Assembly (NCBI GenBank): GCA_031835245.1
Contig: JAVKOQ010000155.1
Location: 1-64,000 of the forward strand
DNA length: 64,000 nt
From: Balamuthia mandrillaris
Taxonomy: Eukaryota > Discosea > Longamoebia > Balamuthiidae
Reading direction: 5' to 3'
The position numbers and the translations under genes were made by a program. Shown here piece after piece: positions 12,057-24,117 of the stretch (the first letter of the stretch is position 1; each line of letters opens with the position of its first letter). A model generated the notes under the pieces. The model had not been told where the DNA came from. It saw only the letters and a program-made list of their open reading frames with translations, and ran no database searches.

Positions 12057-12306
12057 TCTTCGTTCAACAACCACAACCACAAAGAGAAGGCCGTTGCAGC
12101 TGTCTCTTGTTGGCTTTTCTGTTGCTCCACTTTCCTTTATATTTTATTTTTGTAGTTTCAATAATTTTTGAAACTACATGTCACATAATATCCTTTTAAA
12201 GTTCATTTAAACCCATTTTTCCCTTATATGTAGCAAGTTCACCGATAAAAATTACTACTTTTCGAAAAATATTGCGCGGACAGAATATATTTTCTTTGGT
12301 TCGATT

Positions 12307-12604
12307 TTAGGAGGAGAGCTGAGACATTGCGCTCACCAGAAGGCTGGCCTCGTTTTGCAAGTTTGTGGCGATGTGAAGGAGCTTGTCCATGGTGTCCACC
12401 ACCTCCACGGACTCGGTGTACGGGTTGTAACGGATGGTGAAGGGACGATCCAGGGACTGGGCAAACATGCGCATCTGATTCTTGGCTCGCTCGAAACTGT
12501 CGGCCACATAATAGAGCGGCTGATACTCGGTAATGGGATATTTGGTGTTGCACGTCTCGAACGGGTTGAAGTCAAGCAGTTTTGGTTTGTCCGTCAAACA
12601 GTAC

Positions 12605-12645
<41 letters not shown>

Positions 12646-12671
12646 TTTTTTTTCATTCAGAGGAAGAACGA

Positions 12672-12709
<38 letters not shown>

Positions 12710-13582
12710 CAACATACCTCCAGCTCTCCGAAAGAAGAAAGAAGACCGGCGCCGTAGGCTTTCAGTTCTCCTTTCTGTCTGCAAATACCAAACTCCACTG
12801 TGAACCAGTAACACTTTGTTTTGTGGAATGAATGTTGGAAGACGAAGGAAAACATAAGCATAAGAAAAGAAGAGATAACAACGCGCCCAAGGAAGAAAAA
12901 AAGAGAATTGGGAGAATAGAGATAGGGACAGAGAGAGGCAGAGAGTGAGAGATGGGCAGAGAGAAAGAAACTAACCGTGGCCAACTTTTCGATGTCAGCA
13001 TCACTGGCACCCAAGGAAGCCAAACCAATCTCTTGGGAGAAATCAGCAAAGGCGGGATCAGCAAACATGGGGACATGACCCAACAGCTCGTGGCAGACAT
13101 CAGGCTCGGGCGTGTAGAAAGGGCGGGAGTGGTGGCGAATGTACTGGGTGGAGTGGAAGACCCTAAACGCAAGGCCATTCAGGAAGTCGCGAGAGCTGAG
13201 CAGACCCATCACTGGTCGCAACCGCCAACCAGTACAATCTGAAGCCGAGGTAGAGGAGGACTTGGTTATCATCGCAGAAGAACCAATAAGAAAGATAAGA
13301 AGAAACTTTAAGAAAGAATACCTTTCAAGAACTTAGAAATATCTTCCAGCTGTGGAATATCTTTGTCAGAGTAACCGCAGTTCTGCTCCAAGAGAGGGAA
13401 GATGTGATTGAACTGAGAGCAAGCATGCGTGGCATAGAGTCCTCTCAACTTCCGGTACACAATACCCCACGTCTCTTTTTCCTGCTCGGTGTACTCAATG
13501 CGAGGAATCTCTTGGCCGTGCCTGCCTCTCATCTCGTTAGCAAAGCTGAGAAAATAAACTCTTGACAAGAAAAAACAGTAAA

Positions 13583-13619
<37 letters not shown>

Positions 13620-13848
13620 ATAACGCGACAAGAAAAGATGAAAAAGAAAGAAAAAACGTAAAAACTTCGAACCTGTACTGTTTAGCTGTGCGCGTGATAT
13701 CAGCCCTTCGCTCACGATATTCCTTATCGTGAAAACCAGGATGGTCGGCATCCAGCTCTTCTCCGAATTCAAGAGTTTTTTCTGTTGTAATAAAAGCAGA
13801 AAGTTTGTTGGTATTCGTTGTTGATGAAATGCAGAATTGGGAGGGAGG

Positions 13849-13887
<39 letters not shown>

Positions 13888-14539
13888 GAGGAAAAAAAGA
13901 GAAAGAGAAAGAGAAACGACGAGAGAGAAAACAGACACAGGAAACAACGGACAGACAAAAAAGAAAGAACACAGAGAGAATGAGAATACCAAACCTGCAA
14001 ACCCATCCAAGTCCACAATTTTCCTAGGGAACCATATCATCTCTATTTCGTGGTATTTATATAAGTTGTTGCCTAGAACGAAGAGACAAAAGCAAGAAGG
14101 GAGAATAACGCGAGCCGAGAAAACGAGAGAAATGAACCTGAAACTCGGGACTTGGTGTTGCCGCGAGGGGTGCTCGGTGCCTTGGAAAGTATGCTGACGG
14201 CTTTGGTGATGGGTTGCAGGTCCTTCAGCAATTGCTGGAATTCCTCCTCGGTGTGGCCGCTGAGATCAAAGTCCACAAACATGTCGTAGCTGTCCTTCTC
14301 CACGCGGGAGGAGAGCGACTCGATTCGTTTGAGGTTGTAGCCACGGGCAGTGAAGAGGTCCAAAACTTTGGCCAAAGCGCCAACCTGATCCTATATACTC
14401 AAAAAAAAATCATCATGAACAGTGTTGGGTTGGCGGGCAGGAAAAAAAAATAGGGAGGAATTGGTACAGGAACAGTGATCACTGCCTGCTTGAAAGACAG
14501 CTCATCGATATTCTCCTTAGGGTGCGCAGCCTTGTCCAT
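12307..14539 (-). CDS. PAH: Phenylalanine 4-hydroxylase (aromatic amino acid hydroxylase)
   Basis: Pterin- and Fe(II)-dependent hydroxylase that converts phenylalanine to tyrosine. From the N-terminus: a regulatory ACT domain ([40 protein letters not shown]), the linker [17 protein letters not shown], then the catalytic domain with [42 protein letters not shown] and [18 protein letters not shown]. The iron ligands are visible: two His in [17 protein letters not shown] and Glu in [11 protein letters not shown]. The C-terminal tetramerisation helix is present. Exons are separated by introns with (GA)n or (TTG)n tracts on the plus strand. ATG at 14539 ([14 protein letters not shown]) is the conservative start; an upstream mini-exon near 14678 (MNRNILMSTVF) could splice in frame to RPTLKASALNSQQSE. 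Phe rather than Trp or Tyr as substrate is inferred. Confidence 0.93.
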
Positions 14540-14589
14540 CTCGCTCTGTTGGGAATTAAGCGCGCTTGCCTTCAGGGTTGGCCTCTGTA

Positions 14590-14680
14590 ACGGAGAAAGA
14601 AAAAAGGCGATATAGGTCGACAATTATCGACAAACGAAAACTGTCGACATTAAAATATTCCTATTCATAACCCCTCAAGC
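14590..14680. promoter_or_regulatory. GTCGACA cluster upstream of PAH
   Basis: A perfect TGTCGACA at 14642-14649, with GGTCGACA and ATCGACA sites within the preceding 35 bases. It lies just upstream of the conservative PAH start, or inside a 5' intron if the upstream mini-exon is used. Function is inferred only from recurrence in other intergenic regions. Confidence 0.35.
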
Positions 14681-14844
14681 GAACCGGAGAATGCTGGCGT
14701 TGATGGGGGGGAAGGTAGGCCGAAGCACAAGTTTGCCAGTACTGAAACAACCGACGAGAGTTAGTTACCGCAATTTTTTTAAGGGGGCTTGCTCCCTTTT
14801 TGTCCCATAATATAAAGATGTTTACAAAAAAAAAACTGAGTTGC

Positions 14845-16168
14845 TCAGTTTCTGCACAATCCCAGCTCACTAAGCTCTCTTTGTTTTGCCAGGGTAAGAA
14901 AGGGAACGTTGCCGCTCGGGTCCGTGATGTACGCTGCTAACCGCTTCTTCTGGCCCTCAACCGTGTTGTCCCCGTTGTACCTTTTTTTCAGGCCGTAGAG
15001 AGCGATTTGCACCGCAAGAGCTCTTCCTTTCAGCTTGTTTACCTCCTCAATGGTTGTCACCTTTGGTACGGAGAGATCGCGTGTGGTTTTCTCTTTCTCG
15101 GAACTTGCTATTCCCTCTTCACTTTGTTCTCCAGTGGTGGAAGCTGTAGACAAGTCCACAGGACTTGCGTTATTCAAAGCCTCTTCAAACACCGGGTTCA
15201 AGCTCTTTCGATGATTTTCCAGGTACTCATCTCCTCTTTGCTTTGATGTTTTTTTCTCTTGGATCGCTTTTGCCACCCTTTGTTGTTGCAGCTCTTTTTC
15301 TCGCTTTTTGTACTCTTTGCTCTTTTTCCTCTTTCTGTTATTCTGCTCCTTGTTGTCCAACTTTTCAAAATGGTGTTGAACTTGTGTTGAAACGTCTAAC
15401 CCAATTTCTTTCCAAACGGCCAACAGTGCTGATCCCCTTCCTCCCATGTTTCTTCTTAAGGGTGAAAGCATAGCTCGTGATGTGAAGGTAGGAAAGCTCT
15501 TGGCTTTTGGCGTGTCTGTTGTGCGACACATGTTGAGATTCTCGTTGTGACAGGTGTGATAGCCGTGCACGAAGAGTTCTGCCTTCAAGATAATTGCATC
15601 AATCATCGCAATGACCTTTTCAATCTTCTTCTTCACTTCAACATCCCCACCATCATCGTAGTATTCCAGTTTCTTCTTGTTGTTTGGCAGCTTTTGTCGC
15701 TGCTGTCGACCAACAGCAAGAAAGAACTTGCATGCAGAGGAAAAAGAGCCAAATTCCTTTCCCTCTAAATAGGTGATGATTTTGTAGATCATTTCCGGTG
15801 GAAGAGAAGTGATAGGCGCACAGCGATCCATGGATTCCAAGTCTACGTTGCGGCTTTCTTGACATGGACATCCACGATCACATTCAGCTTTGAAGTAATG
15901 GGCCTTAGCATACTCCATTCGTCGACCAAATTCTTCAACCATCACTTTTCGAAGTCGTTCTTCATATTCCAGATCCGACTCGTTGCTTTTTTTCCTGGTA
16001 ACCATTTTTGCCCATCGTTCACTTTCTTTTATCGCCGTCATTAACCATTTTGCTACTTTTGAAGTGTAGTACTTTGCTTTTTTGCTCATCCCAAGTGTTT
16101 TCTCCAAATCCTTTCGAAAATTGTTCTTCAAGTGTCCTGGGTCATGTACTACCTTCACGGACAAAGCT
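14845..16168 (-). pseudogene. Transposase-like protein with an internal F-box, N-terminal half missing
   Basis: Open frame on the minus strand whose recognisable part begins at VVHDPGHLKNNFRKDLEK, followed by KTLGMSKKAKYYTSKVAKWL and CDRGCPCQ. This resembles, from memory only, the C-terminal half of DDE/Mutator-like transposase-type proteins; CDRGCPCQ looks like a metal-binding cluster. Next comes SLPPEMIYKIITYLEGKEFG, an F-box-like motif, then a charged coiled-coil region rich in Lys/Gln, and a helical end (LAKQRELSELGLCRN). Above 16168 the minus-strand frame stays open but loses similarity. The block that should precede VVHDPGH is found instead on the plus strand at 16170-16316, so the gene looks broken by an inversion. 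Alternatively, an expressed F-box gene reuses the transposase remnant. No terminal inverted repeats were seen. Confidence 0.55.
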
Positions 16169-16169
16169 T

Positions 16170-16316
16170 CTAGCAAGTGGAAAAGAGGTCTACGTTGTGA
16201 AGGGAAACTATCACGGCACCTCCAAAGGGATGGAGGCTGAAGGGTTCCGACGGGCAATAGATTGGCTGGATGAAAAGGGCCTACTACCTCGACTACGAAT
16301 CTATGTATGCGATCAG
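16170..16316 (+). pseudogene. Inverted fragment of the same transposase-like gene
   Basis: The plus strand here reads GKEVYVVKGNYHGTSKGMEA, then EGFRRAIDWLDEKGLL and RIYVCDQ, and stops at a plausible donor (CAG followed by gtaaaa). In proteins of this type, as I recall them, this block sits directly before the VVHDPGH segment that starts at 16168 on the opposite strand. The two pieces therefore abut head to head. Inversion inside one gene, or two truncated copies back to back, would both explain it. Confidence 0.5.
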
Positions 16317-16699
16317 GTAAAAAACCAAACGCAAACAAATGCACTCCGATAGCTCTCAGAAAGACAAAAAACGGGAGCTGAAGCAGTCCCTCGCTATCTC
16401 GATGAGAAGCCGTTTTTAGGGCAACCAAAAAAAAAAGAAAACACCTCAAAAAATCGCTAATAAAGCAAATTATGCCAAACGTCTTTTCGGGGGCAATTAA
16501 TGATTCGGTTCTAACAAAGCACCACAAAATAATAATTACCCGACCCAGGATATCCTTTCATGGATATTTCAGGAGATTAAATAAATGGGCAGATTTTCAA
16601 ATTTAGATCTTTTGCATCATAAATGGAAAGAAAAGGAGGCCTTCAGGTTACAGAAATTTCGTTGGGAGTCATGCTTTTCTGCCCGTCGAAGCAGGGCAT

Positions 16700-16873
16700 T
16701 GCCTTCCATTTCGCCGCATAGGGGTGCGCGTTATGAAAAGTGCTGGTTCCCTTTGAGGGAGGGACCAGCCAGAACCGCGTAGTCCGCATGGAGCGTCGGT
16801 GGGGTGCGCGCTAGATAGCGAGGAGGACGGAGAGCGAGCGAGACCCAGCCAGGCACCGCGGTGTTTTTTTTTT
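16700..16873 (+). ncRNA. Candidate structured RNA ending in a T-run
   Basis: A GC-rich island in otherwise AT-rich non-coding sequence, with no convincing reading frame. It holds a strong hairpin at 16742-16769 (GCTGGT pairs with ACCAGC, and CCCT with AGGG across a one-base bulge), a second short stem CGCT-AGAT-AGCG near 16808-16821, and a direct repeat of GGGGTGCGCG. It ends in ten T at 16864-16873, as a polymerase III terminator would. I could not match it to SRP, RNase P/MRP, U snRNA or tRNA. Boundaries and strand are guesses. Confidence 0.3.
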
Positions 16874-17781
16874 AAAAAAAAGCTTACGCGATCAGACCTG
16901 GTGAAGCGGTGCTTTTTATTATATTTTTGATAATCTTTTTTTCTTTTAACAACTCAACATCTTTGAAGCAGTGCAGTGAGCGGTGACAAAGGAGCAAGCA
17001 GTACGTTGTGTTGTGTTTTTGCTGTGGTCGCTTGTTGTTGGTTTTTCTTTGACCATTCTCCAAGTTTATTTATTTTATTTTATTTTATTTTTACATAGCC
17101 AAGTATTAAAAAAAAAACGGAAGGGTGAAGGCATGGGCTTCGGTGCACCTTTGTCCAGGACCTAGAAAACACTTTTTCCTCCTTGTAGCATCCAAGTAGA
17201 GGGTTGAAGCCGCATCCATCTTCATCCCGCATTCTGTTTGTTTATCACGCAGGCCATCCGCTTTGCTACATATCCCACCCCCATCGACCATCTATCCGCT
17301 GGTCTATCCCACTTCCATCGCATCCCACTTCCATCTTATCTTTTTTTTTTTATTCCCAGCCGCCTATCCTCTTTTGCTTTTCATCTCCTCTTCTCTGTGC
17401 GTCCATCCATCCTCCTTCCTCCACGAACATCGCCCCCTTCGGGTTGGTATCCTGCTGCTCAACCTTCCCCATTAAGACCATCATCGTACGCCGCTACGCA
17501 TCTGCCTCAGCTGGCGTCATCCTCACTCGCCCACCCACCCTACCTCTCAACAAAAACAACTGAGAAGGAGAACGAGAAGGAAAAAAGGAAGAGACGAGGA
17601 GAAAAGAAAAAAAGAAAAGAGGAAAAAAGGAGTTCAACCCATTCAAACAAACGAAACACAAAAAGAGGGAGAAAAAACAAGCAAACGGGCTTCACCTTGT
17701 CATTGGACAGCACCACCACCACCACCACCACCAGCAAAAAAACAAACAAACACTGTATGACAGGTGACCTGTCTTCGTGTC
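16874..17781. other. Non-coding region upstream of the V4R gene
   Basis: About 900 bases without a supported gene. It contains A/T-rich homopolymers, TTTTA repeats near 17066-17091 and CATCC-rich, proline-like sequence near 17200-17420, then an A/G-rich leader before the ATG at 17782. An acceptor-like acag just before that ATG leaves room for a 5' UTR intron. Confidence 0.4.
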
Positions 17782-19340
17782 ATGCACCACCACCACCCAC
17801 CTAATCATCAGCCTGCTGTAGCGCAACACACCTCAGCACCGCCTCCTTCCCAACAACAACAACTTTTACAACAGCAGCACCCAAAAGGGGGAGCGGTCAG
17901 AGCGGACAAAGGTCCGCACATCAAGGGAAGCAGCAGCAACAAGGATAGGATCGTTCACACCGATAGCCATCCTAGTTCTTCTTCGAACGCCTCTGCTTCT
18001 GCTTCTGTGTCTTCCACTGTTTCTTCTTTTTCCTCCGCTTCCATGCCTGCACAAGCGCTCAGCAAGATGGAACAGCAGCAACACCACCCCCACCACCACC
18101 GAAGCCACAAGGCAAAGACCAAGGAGAAGACGTACAACACTATCAGTGGCAAAAGTGGTGAGAGAAAGACAAAAGGTAGCAAGAGAGAAGCACACAACCC
18201 TACGTTGAGCAGCAACAGCAACAATAGCAAGAGTGGTAGAGAGGAACGGCCGTCTGCTACCTCCGACGAGGGAGGCGAAGTTGCGAAGGAGAAAAAAGAC
18301 AAGAAGAGACGTATTCTTGGAGGCTTTCCCTCTGTCATGTTGGAACCTCTCATGAACGGAACACCTACTTTTCTCCGCAAAAGCTCTACCACCTCCTCTT
18401 CTTCGCATGCAACCGCTCGCGAGGACAGCGCCTCTTCTTCTGTACAAACAGCACTGCCAACGGCGTGGGACCCCGCCTCCTCTGCCTCCTCTCTGTTCCT
18501 TTCTTCGTCTTCTTCCTTTGTTTCGCCCAGCACTCCAGCTTACTCTCCGAACCAACGCCACGTCAGCATGCCCCCTGTCGACAGCCCTGACAACAGCAAC
18601 GGCAAAGAAGAAGGCCATCACCACCTTCTTCACTTTTCTGGCTCTTACACCCTGGCACGGCTCGCTCGTCACAGCTATAACAAAGCAGCTCGCAATGAGC
18701 GAGACGCAGGTTCTGACGTAACAACTACAATAAACCCGCTGCACCAACAATTGCTGGCGAGGCAACAGCGGCGAAACAGACGTGCTCACGCCTCTTCTTC
18801 TCTGCTGAGCATAAGCGATCCTGGCTTACCACTCCCTTCCTTCTCCCCCTCGAAGGGCTTCGGGGTGTCTAGTTCGCCTGGTTCTGGAGCGGAAGGAGGT
18901 AGTGGGGGAGGAGGAGGCGTGGGAGGAGCAGGAAGCAGCAAAAAAGATGCCGCTGCGAAAAAGAGGAGTTCTGGTCCTGCTTCTATCACCGCCGCGTTGG
19001 TTTCCTTTACCTCACCCAAGGTCAAACGCAAGAGGGACAAGTCTAGACGTTCCGAGGAGGAGGAAGAGGAAGAAGAGAGGGAAGATACTTTAGCTGGCGC
19101 TAACGAGCAACGTCGTCATTCCTCGAGACAGAACGAAGCTTTGGACGGAGAAGTCTCAGAGGTCGCCCAGACTTTGGCAGAGAGCTGTCTTGATGACGAC
19201 GAAGAGGCCGTACAAACTGTCCGCGTGCCCGAAGCGCTCTTCCCACTCTTTGAGGAGACAGAAGAGGTCGTAGATCAGTGCTTTGGTCACATGTCCCAAA
19301 GCAGAGTAAGTTCTTCGTTTCTTCACCTCCTTTATTTGTT

Positions 19341-19376
<36 letters not shown>

Positions 19377-22300
19377 CCTTGTAGTGATCCTGCAACTCAT
19401 TCCTAATTTCATTATACTGCTTGTAGTCTTCCTTTGGCACAATCGAAGTATTCAACGAAAGACACTTACTTATGAGGTAAGAGTTTACTCCTTTTTTTCT
19501 CTCTTTTCCCAATCTTAATCCCTCTCCAGATCCATATCTCTTTCTGTAGATTTCTTTTACGCCATCAATGTGAACTTTGCCGAGCTAGCAACGAAAAAGT
19601 TTCATGGCCCAAAACTTGCCCACAAGCTTCTCTTTGATTTTTCTCATGCTATTGGCAAAGCTGATTGTAGCAACCTGCGCAACAAACTTCTGGAAGATAT
19701 GTCTTCCCTCAAGTTGTTCTGTATGGGCCTTTCTTACGTTGCTTATATTGGTACGCGTGAGCTTTTTCTCTGTTATAGTTACTGCTTGTCCTTTCTTACA
19801 TCATCGATTGTTTCTCACAGGTTGGGCGTTTGTTGACCTAACACCGATGTACGAACGCTCGAATTTGGTGGACAGCGAGGACTTTGTGCTCTACTTTGAC
19901 TGTAGTTACAGTTTTGAGGCTACCGCCTGGCGATACAAAGTCAAGCGGCCCCCCAAGCATCCAGTGTGTGCTATGATCTGTGGGTACCTCAGTGGTTGGG
20001 CTGCTGAGAGCTTTGGTAGAGAGCTTGTTGCCGCCGAGTTGTGGTGTAGAGCACGAGGTATTTCTTCGTCCTCCTTTTAACCTTCCTCATTTCTTTGCTT
20101 TTTTTTTCCTTACCACCCTCGTTTTTCTTTAAATAACTTCCAGAGGACAAGACTTGTAAATTCGTTCTCACTTCTCCGAACAAGATAAAGGAATGTGTGA
20201 AAGCCTTTGGACTCACACGCAAACAGAAAGAAAGCCTCATGATGCCAAGCATACGGTTCATGACCCAAACCATCGACAAAAAAGGGGGTCTTCGGTTGGA
20301 GGCCCTTAAAACCTTGTTCCGTTTGAGCGCAGTGGAAAAACCAGAAGAAAAGAAGAACAAAGCGCCCTCATTGTCAGCTGTTGGAAGCAGCAGTGGCAGC
20401 AGTGGCGACAAATTGCATACCAAAGTGAAGCACAAAAAAAATAGCGAGACTTCTCCGGCCTCCTTGCCCTCCACTTCCGCCGCATTTGCCTCCACCATTG
20501 GAGAACGGCACGAAGGAGTTATTCCCGGCTACGATCAACTAGGCTACATCCAAAGCCACAGCAGCCTACTTGTCAACAAGATCTTTCAGCAAGGCAAAGT
20601 TTGCAACCCCACCAAAGGCTACGTCCGCGTGAGACGCGAGAGATACGTCTTCCTCAGGGGCCACACCTTTTCCACCAACTTTTTGTCTTTTATTCAATCC
20701 ACCTATCCGTCCCACTGCGACTTTCGAGAGGAGGCCACAAACTTTGCCATCAACTTCCTGTGGGACCTTGGTCGCAGCATCGGCAGTAGCGACCATCGGC
20801 ACTTCTCACGCAAGACTGGTTTGCGGACCAAAGGCATGGAAGCGCAGATTCTGAGCTTGCCTTCCATCATGGCCAATCTTGGATGGGGCCGGGTGGTCAT
20901 TGAGAAGCAATCGGCGGTTTTCAAACCGAAATCACCCAATGACTTTTTCTTCAGGTGACCTACAGTCCTTGGTTTTGTTTGTCACGCTTCTTGTTTATCA
21001 TTTACTTATGATTGTTCCTGTGTGTATTTAGATTTACCATCTATCACAGCATAGAAGCTTGCTGCCATAAGGAACACAATAGCAATATCAATACCGATAC
21101 CAAGAGCAACGCTCAGAATTCATCTTCGTCCAAGGAGTGCACATGTGCCTTCGTTCCCCAAGGCTCAACAAAACAACAACCACAATCACAAGAAGACGCG
21201 GTCAAACCCAAACGAAGAGGCAGCACACCAGATCCCAGAAGACCACAAATTCAACACACCTCCACGTCCACACAGACTTCTAATTCCGCTACTTCTTCAA
21301 CTTCTTCTTTCCCCTCTTTCTCTGCTTCTTCCTCTCAATCCAGCGTCCCCACACGGGCGAAACATTCTTCTCCTGATAGAGTGCAACGCAGTAAAAGTGA
21401 CTCGGAAAGCCTGCCCGGAGAGGACAGAAGCAGCTCCGAGGAAGATCGTGCCTTAGACAATCGCCGAGACAAGGTCTCGCGCGAGTCTTCTCTTCGTGTT
21501 TGTCCAAAATGCGGAGGAAGAATTCCAACCGCGACAGCTAATAGTTGCAGTGAGACTCATTCTCCGGTTTGTGTGATGGCGGCTGGTTACGTCAACGGCT
21601 TCATTCAGGAGTGCATCAACAGTGAGCTCAAAGAGACAGAGAACATGATTGCAGTGGTGGAAGCCAAATGTGCGGCCTTAGAGGACTACTATCAAAGGCA
21701 AATGGCTGCTATGGTCTCTTCTGGGGAAATTGGAGGCGGAGGAAGAAGCGGGAAGCATAACAATCGTGCCTCTTCTTCACGCCATCATCATAGCGGATCT
21801 CGGCGAGGCGGCAACAGTGGTCGGCACCAACAAAGCAACAACAGCAATCAGCAGCGCAACAAACGTTCTACCCATCAGCATAATGACTCCACGGACAAAC
21901 AGCGTCACCATCGCCAGCACTCTCACTCTCACTCCACAAGAAGCAATAGGAAAGGCCACGAAGAACAAGAGCAAGGCGGGACAACTGAAACTACTTTTGT
22001 TTCGGGCACTAGCCCCAAGGACAACATCGATGATGTATCTCTCAACCTCGACTTCGAACACCTGCTGGACAATGAAAGTTGGGATGCTGAAGTGGAGTTT
22101 GGTGGCCCTCAGGATCGGTCTTGGGATGGGATGGACTTGGCATCCCCTCCTTACGGTTCGGTTGGCGTGGTGGCAGCGATGGAGAAAGAGAAAGAGAAAG
22201 AGAAAGAGAAAGAGAAAGAGAAAGAGAAAGAGAAAGAGAAAGATAGGGAAAAGAAAGCTTCGCACGTCTCTCGGGCTCATCACCAACAGAATAAAGGGCA

Positions 22301-23478
22301 CGATCGGAAGAAAAACGATAAAAAGCAGCCAGAGAAACAACACGTTACAAAGAAACAACAACAGGACAACAACACAAACAAGAAAAAGAACTCAGCAATC
22401 GAGCTAGCGGAAATGGCGTTTATGGAGGAGGTAGAGGACATGGCCGGCAGAGGAGAAAAGGATGACATCGACACTGATCTTTTGTTATTCAAAGGAGCAG
22501 GCATTGATGCAGAGCCTTTGTCCGAAGATTATTTTCCCTCGTGGTCTACCGCTGTTAACAGCCATCACCACCACTTCCCTAATCATCACCAACATCCACA
22601 CCATTTCTTTGCCGAGGAGGATGACCTTTCCATCACTACGACAACCACCTCATCCTCAACATCCACAACATCTTCGAGGTCAGCAACAATATCTTCTTCT
22701 TCATCACGAACAACATCAGATGATGATGATACCACTGCCACAACGACTGCTTCGTTTGATGACGACGAGTCTAGCGATGATGCGGAGGAAAGATTCAGAA
22801 ACGAAAATGATAGTGGTTGTGGAGTGGAGGAAGAGGATGCCCGGTTTCAGCACACAGAGGGATCGGTCGACACGGAGGATGAAGCGGAGATTGACAGTGT
22901 TGAAGCTCATATAAGAGGAGAACCCAAAACAACAACAACAAGCACCAAACCTTTGAAGAAGAGCGGTGGTACCACTGGCCATCAGCGCCGCAAGCAGAAG
23001 AACAAAAAGAAAAAGCAACCCAATATTCTTCACCATAAACCTTCTCATCCGTATGATTATGATACGATGTCAACGAATAACTTGTGGAAACGAAGACAGG
23101 AAGATGGCGGCTATTACGGCGATGAAGACGACTCTGAAAGTACTTACAGTTACTACGGTGAAGGACCCAGCGAAGGTACTATTTCGCACGTTCTCCAGTT
23201 TTCTGTTTGTTTGTTAACTTGTTTGCACGATTGCTATAGCAACCTCTTCCACGGCGACTTTTGGGGATGAATTCTCAGGAGATAAAGCGTGCACGTTCAT
23301 AGCGGCTCCGTTCGCGGTGCTGAAGGAGCACGCCCTGGCCTTTCTGGAGGAGAAGTTTGGGGAGGAGGTGGCTCCCTTCATCCTCAACGACATTCGCCTT
23401 CTGCCCCTGCTCCACCATCGCCACCAGAAGGAGCGGGTGTCGCAGCAGTTGGAAACCATCCTCTCTTTCTCCATCTGA
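17782..23478 (+). CDS. Large protein with two V4R (4-vinyl reductase-type) domains and long low-complexity inserts
   Basis: V4R domains are small-molecule or metal sensor folds best known from bacterial regulators. The N-terminal ~500 residues are His/Gln/Ser-rich. After two short introns (19309-19433 region) the first V4R unit follows: FFYAINVNFAELATKKFHGP, MGLSYVAYIGWAFVDLTP, FDCSYSFEATAWRYKV, CAMICGYLSGWAAESFG, then ELWCRARGEDKTCKFVL. A second unit starts near 20700: EEATNFAINFLWDLGRSIGS, IMANLGWGRVVIEKQSAVFK, CVMAAGYVNGFIQECINSEL, EAKCAALED. Its last strand appears only about 500 residues later, in the final exon (DKACTFIAAPFAVLKEHALA), after a Ser/His/Asp-rich stretch that includes (KE)n at 22182-22242. 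ATG at 17782 is the first in frame. A zinc-ribbon-like CPKCGG lies near 21507. Function unknown; signalling or ligand sensing is inferred. Confidence 0.78.
22182..22242 (+). repeat. Coding hexanucleotide repeat (GAGAAA)n
   Basis: About ten GAGAAA units in frame inside the V4R gene, encoding a Lys-Glu repeat. The frame is preserved because the unit is six bases. Confidence 0.95.
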
Positions 23479-24117
23479 GATGGATGCCTCTTTCTTCTTC
23501 TTCTCTTTTTCTCTTTTCTTCTTTTCTCTTTTCTTCTTTTGTTTATTTTTTTTTCTCTTGTGCAGCAACGTTGCTGCTTTCCAGCAACTTTGCTGCTCTA
23601 TTTATTGATTGGAAAAAAAAAAGCCCATTTGTACAGCTTTTCTGCCGTGTTCGAGCAGTTAATGATCTCTTCTTGCGCACATTTCATTCCAAATGAAGTG
23701 AAACCGGAAAAAAAAATTAAAAAAAAAAAAAAGGGGGTGACAAAAACGAAGCGAGGAAAGAGAGGAAGAGAGGAGAGGAGTTGATTGGATCGAGTAGCAA
23801 GCGAATCCGTGTGCATTTTTTTTTTTTTTTTTTTTGCCAACGTACGTGTGTGGGTGTGTGTGTTTGTTAACAAGAAGAAAAGTGTTTAACACAAACTGCC
23901 GTATTTTTTTTATTTTTTTTATTTTATTTTTTTTGCTTTGTGGTTGAATTCGGTGTTTTTGTTGATTTGTGACTACACCGTTCAATCGATCGTTTTCCAC
24001 TTTATTTTATTTTTTTTTCTAACAAAATATTTTTTGTGGGTTTCTGCCTCTGTGATCACTGATTTATTTTTTGTTTGCTTCGTTTTGAATGTAGAAGAAG
24101 GACAACAGCACAGCAAA
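23479..24117. other. AT-rich intergenic region between the V4R and LRR genes
   Basis: About 640 bases with no supported gene. It holds several long T-runs (23818-23835, 23905-23933) and ends at the LRR start. A tgtag acceptor just before the ATG allows a 5' UTR intron. Probably terminator plus promoter. Confidence 0.4.

Noticed and set aside
14540-14623. Start of PAH at 14623 (STYIAFFLSPLQ)
   Set aside because: That start would be TTG; the stretch reads through a splice acceptor and is intron sequence.
17866-18789. 307-codon minus-strand frame opposite the V4R N-terminus
   Set aside because: Lies wholly antisense to a frame that splices in register to the V4R domains; Arg/Cys-rich shadow composition.
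21777-23048. Minus-strand frames rich in Phe/Leu opposite the V4R gene
   Set aside because: Antisense of the low-complexity coding stretch, including the (KE)n repeat.
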